Assembly (NCBI GenBank): GCA_017607445.1
Contig: JAEVHH010000002.1
Coordinates: 2,471,501-2,535,500 of the forward strand
DNA: 64,000 nt
DNA from: Histoplasma ohiense
Taxonomy: Eukaryota; Ascomycota; Eurotiomycetes; Onygenales; Ajellomycetaceae
Direction of reading: 5' to 3'
Shown: positions 58,931 through 64,000 of the stretch, in pieces
Position numbering within the stretch: the first letter of the stretch is position 1
Layout of the letters: each line of letters opens with the position of its first letter
Position numbers and translations under genes: made by a program
The notes under the pieces: model-generated
Databases searched by the model: none
What the model saw: only the letters and a program-made list of their open reading frames with translations
Told to the model about the DNA's origin: nothing

Positions 58931-60682
58931 TTATGGGCGAAGGCGTTGCGGGTCACGGGGAAACAGTGTCGCTAATCGGATATTAGGAAGGCCCAGGAAA
59001 AACATGATAATACGATTCAGACCGAGTCCTCCACCAGCATGTGGAGGACACCCCTGCCTAAACGCCCCGATGTAGTCTTCAAATCCTTCAGCGTTTGGAT
59101 CAATACCCTTGGCCGACATTGCAGCTTCAAGCTCCTTCGCTTCATTAATTCGTTGTGCGCCCGACATAATCTCCTCCCCTCTCATGAAGAAATCATACGA
59201 ATTGGAGAAGGTGGGGTCGTCAGGACAGGGCTTCGTGTAGAACGGTCTGACGGCCATGGGAAACTTGTCAAGGACGTAGAAGTCTGTATCATACTTCTCC
59301 CGAATAATTCGGCCAAGTTGCTTTTCCATTGCTGTAGACAGGTCGTTTTCAAAACTTTCTTGTTCAGTGACATCCACTCCTGCTTCCTTTAACAGAGCCA
59401 CCCCCTCCATGTACTTCAGCCTAAGTGCCTTCCCATCTTTAGGGAGTCTAAAATCACCGGCTTTTGGGTACGAGCGCTGGATGACCTCGATTTCCTTTCT
59501 GAATCGTATCTTTAACTCGCTCAAAATAAAGACTAGGAGATCTTCGGCGAATTCTAAAACTTCGTGGTAATGGTTCTGAAATGTTTTCTCAAAATCGAGT
59601 CCAACAAACTAGTAAACAATAGAACCTGTTAGCTTTTGCTGGCAATCCCACCCAGATCAAAGTCTCTGTCACTACTCTCTCACCTCTGTTAAATGTCTAT
59701 GAGTGTTGCTTTCCTCAGCTCTAAACACAGGACCAATTTCGAAAACGCTTTCCATATCGCCCGCAATGCACATTTGTTTATATAACTGAGGGCTTTGCGC
59801 CAAATACGCCTTCCTTTTAAAGTATGTCACTTCGAACACTCCAGCACCGCCTTCAGACGCATTCGCAGTGAGCTTCGGCGTAGAGATCCATCGTGAACCA
59901 CTTTTCAACATGTATTCCATAAACAGTTGGGCAACACCGCTGGAAATCCAGGTAATTGCCTGACTGGCTTCCGTCTGGAGGTCAAGTACACGGTTATCCA
60001 AGCGAGTTTTCAGCGTGACATATGGAGCTTCTGATTCAACCTCTTCCGTGACGGATTCAGGTGGGGGTCGTTCCGCGTCCTTGACTTGCATAGGAAGCAT
60101 ATGTGACGCTTGCGCAACCATGTAGACTTTCCTAATATGCAGTTCCAAGTGTTTTACTGTGGCCGACGTTACTGGTATTTCAGCTTTCTTAACGATGGCA
60201 GTAACTTTAACGATGGAATTCACGTTTATTCCTCCGATCCATTTCACCATGGGTCTCGAGATTTCGTCGCTCGCACTAACCACTGCCTGCATCTTTTTAC
60301 CCTGTTGTCGCAGCATCAGGAATGCCAGTTTTGCACTCTGTACTCGGGCATTGTCGACACGCGCAACGACTGTGACATCCTTTTCGCAGAGTTCCTCCGA
60401 CAGGTCCAGGAGGTTCAACACTTGGACCTTGTCTGCGGAATCTGGGATGGGTCCGTAGAGGTGTTTCGAGAAGTCCGCCGCCTGACTGGCTTGTGCAGCT
60501 GCTTGTTCCTGAGCGGCACGCTTAGCTGCCTTCTCTGCCTTTTCCCTTTCTTTAGCAGCTTTCTTGAGCGCACTTTTGCTTGGAGGAGCGGGGTCTCCAG
60601 CGGGGGGCTGAGAACCAAGGGAATTCTCGGGTACGTCACCGTCGCCTTTTGAACGAACAGGGAGCGTAGGATTTTGCTCCAT
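58931..60682 (-). CDS. DPS1: Aspartyl-tRNA synthetase, cytosolic
   Basis: Minus-strand exons are 60682-59684 and 59608-58931, giving 558 aa. This is a class IIb synthetase. It has a Lys/Ala-rich N-terminal extension (about 35-70) of the kind that helps eukaryotic AspRS bind tRNA. An OB-fold anticodon domain follows (about 95-200). The catalytic core has QSPQLYKQMCIAGDMESVFEIG-like motif 1/2 sequence and FRAEESNTHRHLTE (motif 2 loop). The intron 59683-59609 joins LTE to FVGLDFEKTF. Motif 3 is GGGLGLNRIIMFFLGL near the end, followed by RLATLFPRDPQRL. Length and layout fit yeast Dps1. Confidence 0.95.
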
Positions 60683-61154
60683 GGTTTCCTTCAGTAGGAC
60701 TTTAAGCGGTAATTGACAATTGGGGGATCGTATAGCTAAGGGAAGCAGCTGAGGCTGTTGATCTCCTTTTTCCGGTGCGGAAGGAGGGGAGTCAGAGAGC
60801 CTCCACCAACCCCACCAAATGGAAAAACTTAGCAGCCCTAAGCCCTACCTGGGGTTAGTGAGCGAATCTACCTTTCGATGATAGCAAGGTCAAATGTACA
60901 GTACAACTAGATGGTGGAATCTTCGATCATGAAGTATTGAAATTTTAGTTTCACAAAATATCCACAGATGATACATCTCTTACATTTTGTTTGTGATAAC
61001 GAAATTGACTTTAAAAGGAGTCTTGCATACTATATTTATGAGATCTAAGAACTCTATAGTTCTTGCACGAATAATCTATAACCGAACCATAAACAAAGAA
61101 AACCAAACAAATGCTAGATTACAGGCGAAAAAAGGTGCGCGAAGCCAGGATAAC
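60683..61154. other. AspRS promoter and 3' UTR of the HAD gene
   Basis: 472 bp between tandem minus-strand genes. The region nearest AspRS includes CT-rich and GC-rich promoter-like sequence. No coding signal. Confidence 0.5.
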
Positions 61155-62481
61155 TCAATTGCGAGGCCACCGCGACTGGGCTAGGCTCCATTCAACGGCC
61201 TGCTTTACGCCTTCGACAATGACCTTGGGCGGCCAGGTTGGCGTCTCACCCGAGTATACACCACTTTTCAGGAGAATGGAATTCCACTTGGTCCCAACGG
61301 GGCTCTTATAGGAATTGGCTCCTTGGATGTCAGACTCAGGGTTGTCACCGATCATGTACACTACCTCAAGAGGCCGTAAGTTCTCAGCGGGAAACAACTT
61401 CTCTCTTTCCTGGTTCAACCTCTTCTCAGCGAACCTAAATGTTAGTTCGCAAGGCTTCCCAATCACCGTCTTTGCTAATGTGGCTCCCCCGGTCATCTCT
61501 GCCCACACACCTTCAAGGGACGCTTTAAATGCTCCTTGACCCAGCCTTGGCTGATGATATTGCGCAGCCCATAGAAGATCCGGGTTGGAGAAGTACAACG
61601 GCGGCTGGCCATCTTGCTGGTAGCCCCGGTTTGGTAGGTCTGGGTTATTATTTTTAGAAGAATATGTCCCAATGATTCCCTGGGATGAGAGCAGTATATC
61701 GATGATGATTTGGATATCCAAAGCCCAATCTCTCGGGTCATTAAATACCAGTATTGCATCAATCTTAAGGCTTTTTGAAGGATCGGCCGCGTCTATTTGA
61801 CGCGGAAGCTGACTTGCAAACTGTCCGTAGTAGCCGCTGAAAGCATCAGAAAAAGGCCAAATCTCCGGGTGTGATTGGAAGATATCGCCAGGAGTCACGA
61901 CAGACCTAAATCCATACCTGTACATGACGCTGTTAGCAGATGCCTGAAGAGATAACAATAGGATAGTTAGAAGGCAAGGATGGCATACTCTTGTGCGACA
62001 GAGCGACACTTCCCATTTCCGCCACCAACGACTAGAACGCATTTGTCCTGCAATGCTTCCTGCGCTTCATTGCCTTTTACCAAATCTGCGAAAGGAGTGT
62101 GACTTTGGATAATCATATCAGTGTCCAGAGCGACATGGAGGCGTTGGCTCAATTGCGCAATTCTCTCTTTCTCGTGCATTCCTCCACCATTTGTCACAAG
62201 TACGAAAGGGATTCTCTCCCTTTTAAGGAGTTGGAGAGATTCAACTGCTCCGGGGAGCGGTCTCGATGACCGGAGAAGAACCCCATCTATACTGGTCATG
62301 TATGTTAACCCTGCAATTTAACACAAAAGAACAACGAGCGCATGGCTTACTCAAAGGCAAAACCAAAATTTGGTGTTACACGCTGAGATGAAACAGAAGA
62401 GCTGAATTGCTTTCGAATTGACGATGCCTGACAGCCGTAAAACGATTGACGGAGTGGTTGGTGAAGGGTGGAAAGGCGCAT
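61155..62481 (-). CDS. HAD-family phosphatase-like protein (CECR5/HDHD5 type), probably mitochondrial
   Basis: Minus-strand exons are 62481-62351, 62291-61989 and 61917-61155, giving 398 aa. Exon 1 starts with MRLSTLHQPLRQSF and is Arg/Ser-rich without acids for about 40 residues, a good mitochondrial presequence. It joins exon 2 to give GFAFDIDGVLLRSSRPLPGA, with HAD motif I DxDG at D44/D46. Motif II is VTNGGG. The later GDNPESDIQGAN is motif IV. The variable cap between them contains the SVVTPGDIF block known from CECR5. Intron 2 (61988-61918) joins AQE to YGFRSVVTP. The family (TIGR01456-like) has no firmly known substrate. Confidence 0.88.
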
Positions 62482-62867
62482 GGCTAGTTCAGGCTGTGGG
62501 CGGCGGACGGCAAAAGTTTCGGCTACCAGTACAGAACACAGGCACTATCAAATCACAACAGTATCCCCAGTCCCACGGGCCAATTGTTAAGCATAAGAAA
62601 AAGGGATGCCGTTGGCGGGACTGGTTCGGGTTGGGGAGCCCTGAATATGGCAATCAAGACGTTGGCGACCTTTTGTTCCTGTGAGACGTGGACGATTTAT
62701 TTTTGAGCCGCTGACGGCATCCCGAAAACTCAAACGTCATCGTCCCTGCGGTAAGTTAGTTATTTATCAGCGTGGCAGCCAGGATGGCAATGCTGATATA
62801 GCCGGGCAGAAACTGGTGAATATGTGACTATTTAATATATTTTCTTGACTTTTATTTCCGTCCCATA
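62482..62867. promoter_or_regulatory. Divergent promoter HAD gene / F-box gene
   Basis: 386 bp between divergent starts. The F-box side has an AT-rich TATTTAATATATT stretch near 62830. No specific site was recognised. Confidence 0.5.
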
Positions 62868-64000
62868 ATGTCTCAATATAGAGGCCAAATGCCTTTATTT
62901 ATCCCGGTAGAGATTATCATCCACATCCTTTCCTACTTGCGAGAGCAACCGCAGCCCATTCGCCAGAATACACTGTACTCCTGCTGCTTGGTGTCCCGAC
63001 TATGGTACTCAGCTGCTCTCCCTTTGCTCTACGAGAAGCCACACATAACTGGGGCGAATTTCGATGGTTTCACTCGAGCGGTCTGCCCATCAGTGCAGGC
63101 CTATGCTCCAAGAGGTGACCTCGGGCGTTTCGTCCGCCGTTTGGATTTCTCGAAACTCGTCCACAACCTCACGACTAGCTTGACGACAAGATATCTGGGA
63201 CGAGTTAAAGACAATGTTGAGGTTTTTATTGCGCCGGCAAGCGGTTTTTCGTAAGATGCCTGTCTTCTCCTAAATATGTTTAAAATTCTGGCCGTTTCAG
63301 CTGGCGTATTGTTCGTGGAGGGATATTATATGCTATATCTATCTACTTGGGCAAATAAACAAGACTGATCCATATTTATAGGGCAATTAACCTCGTCACT
63401 CTTTCCAAATGCAAAAAGCTTCGCTCCATAGATTTGTTACACGTAATCAGAAAAATCGAATTCGAAGCCATCAAGAAGGCTCTCCAACACCTGGATAATC
63501 TACGTCGCCTGCGCTTACCCAGGAGCACAAACATCACTATGGGAGCAAGTCACCTGTCCTGGCCACCAAATCTCAGAACGCTTGAAATCAGCGGAACGCT
63601 TGATCGTACCACAATTCTCACATTCGACTGGCCGCCGAAGCTCTCCAGCCTAACGCTAGCAGGGAAAGCCCTCAAAGATCCAGCATTGATACCAGCCGTC
63701 CTGAACAATTCCTATCTGTGCACCCACTTGAAAAGCTTGAGAATCCCATATGAAATGCATTACACGCCTCAGCATGCTGAGCTTCTACTTCATTCTATTC
63801 CCAACTTGCATTACCTTTCGATCCAGGGGGATTTGGCCAAACCGCCGTTCTTCCATACCCTCGCGTCGTTGCCTTGGCCGCTACCATTAGAGATCCTCGC
63901 TTTTGAACAATCCCAGGGATTTCCAGATTTTTCGAAGGAAGATTTTCTTCATGCACTGGATGGAGGGTTAAGGAACCTTCGATTGCTTGGTTTACATGAA
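62868..64000 (+). CDS. F-box / leucine-rich-repeat-like protein, 5' part
   Basis: Exons are 62868-63250 and 63382 onward, running off the window end. The F-box (about residues 8-50) reads PLFIPVEIIIHILSYL and CCLVSRLWYSAALPLLYEKP, the expected Skp1-binding helices. The following region has repeated leucine-rich units such as LRSIDLLHVIRKIE, NLRRLRLP, NLRTLEISGTL, KLSSLTLAGK and HLKSLRIPYEM, which should present a substrate-binding surface. A role as an SCF ubiquitin-ligase adaptor is inferred from the family. The target is unknown. The intron 63251-63381 uses donor GTAAGA and acceptor TATAG. Confidence 0.85.

Noticed and set aside
60110..60652. 180-codon plus-strand frame
   Set aside because: It is the antisense of the first AspRS exon, which has clear synthetase motifs on the other strand.

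Overview
The window is eukaryotic and comes from a filamentous ascomycete. Genes are compact and carry many short introns of about 50-110 nt, with GT(A/G) donors, CTAAC-like branch sites and pyrimidine-poor acceptors. The protein families also fit: a WSC cell-wall sensor, a Zn(II)2Cys6 regulator, Vam7, Ku80 and a fungal-type phosphatidylserine synthase. Protein style and very uneven gene spacing suggest Eurotiomycetes, probably Onygenales (Ajellomycetaceae-like). That placement is inference. I saw no prophage, CRISPR array, rRNA or convincing tRNA.

Layout. 0-3.2 kb: 3' end of the ketoacid CoA-transferase SCOT (+), a Cbp6/UQCC2-like cytochrome b assembly factor (-), and the Rsp5 adaptor Bsd2/Ndfip (+). 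5.5-8 kb: a conserved fungal protein of unknown function (+). 8-13.7 kb: microsatellite-rich DNA around a WSC-domain cell-wall sensor (-). 13.7-19.4 kb: a gene desert. 19.4-25 kb: phosphatidylserine synthase (-), the H/ACA snoRNP protein Gar1 (-) and threonyl-tRNA synthetase (+), the last two divergent. 25-29 kb: a second desert. 29-32.1 kb: a Zn2Cys6 transcription factor (+). 32.8-40.2 kb: an m-AAA mitochondrial protease (+), a DUF1295 membrane protein (-) and topoisomerase III (+). 40.9-48 kb: a same-strand cluster of lineage-restricted-looking proteins with two membrane helices and long coiled coils. 48.3-56.4 kb: a TMEM205-like protein (-), Ku80 (+), the vacuolar SNARE Vam7 (-) and a DUF676-type serine esterase (+). 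56.9-64 kb: a Gemin2 homolog (-), aspartyl-tRNA synthetase (-), a mitochondrial HAD (HDHD5/CECR5) protein (-) and the start of an F-box/leucine-rich protein (+).

Most genes are housekeeping and do not form one pathway. The recurring themes are mitochondrial function (SCOT, the Cbp6-like factor, the m-AAA protease, the HAD protein), translation and RNP assembly (ThrRS, AspRS, Gar1, Gemin2), DNA maintenance (Top3, Ku80) and membrane or wall biology (Bsd2, WSC, PSS, Vam7). Neighbours are mostly divergent or convergent pairs with short shared intergenic regions. Exon boundaries were derived by hand from splice signals, reading phase and remembered family conservation. Internal boundaries are generally firm. 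Start codons were chosen by eye.
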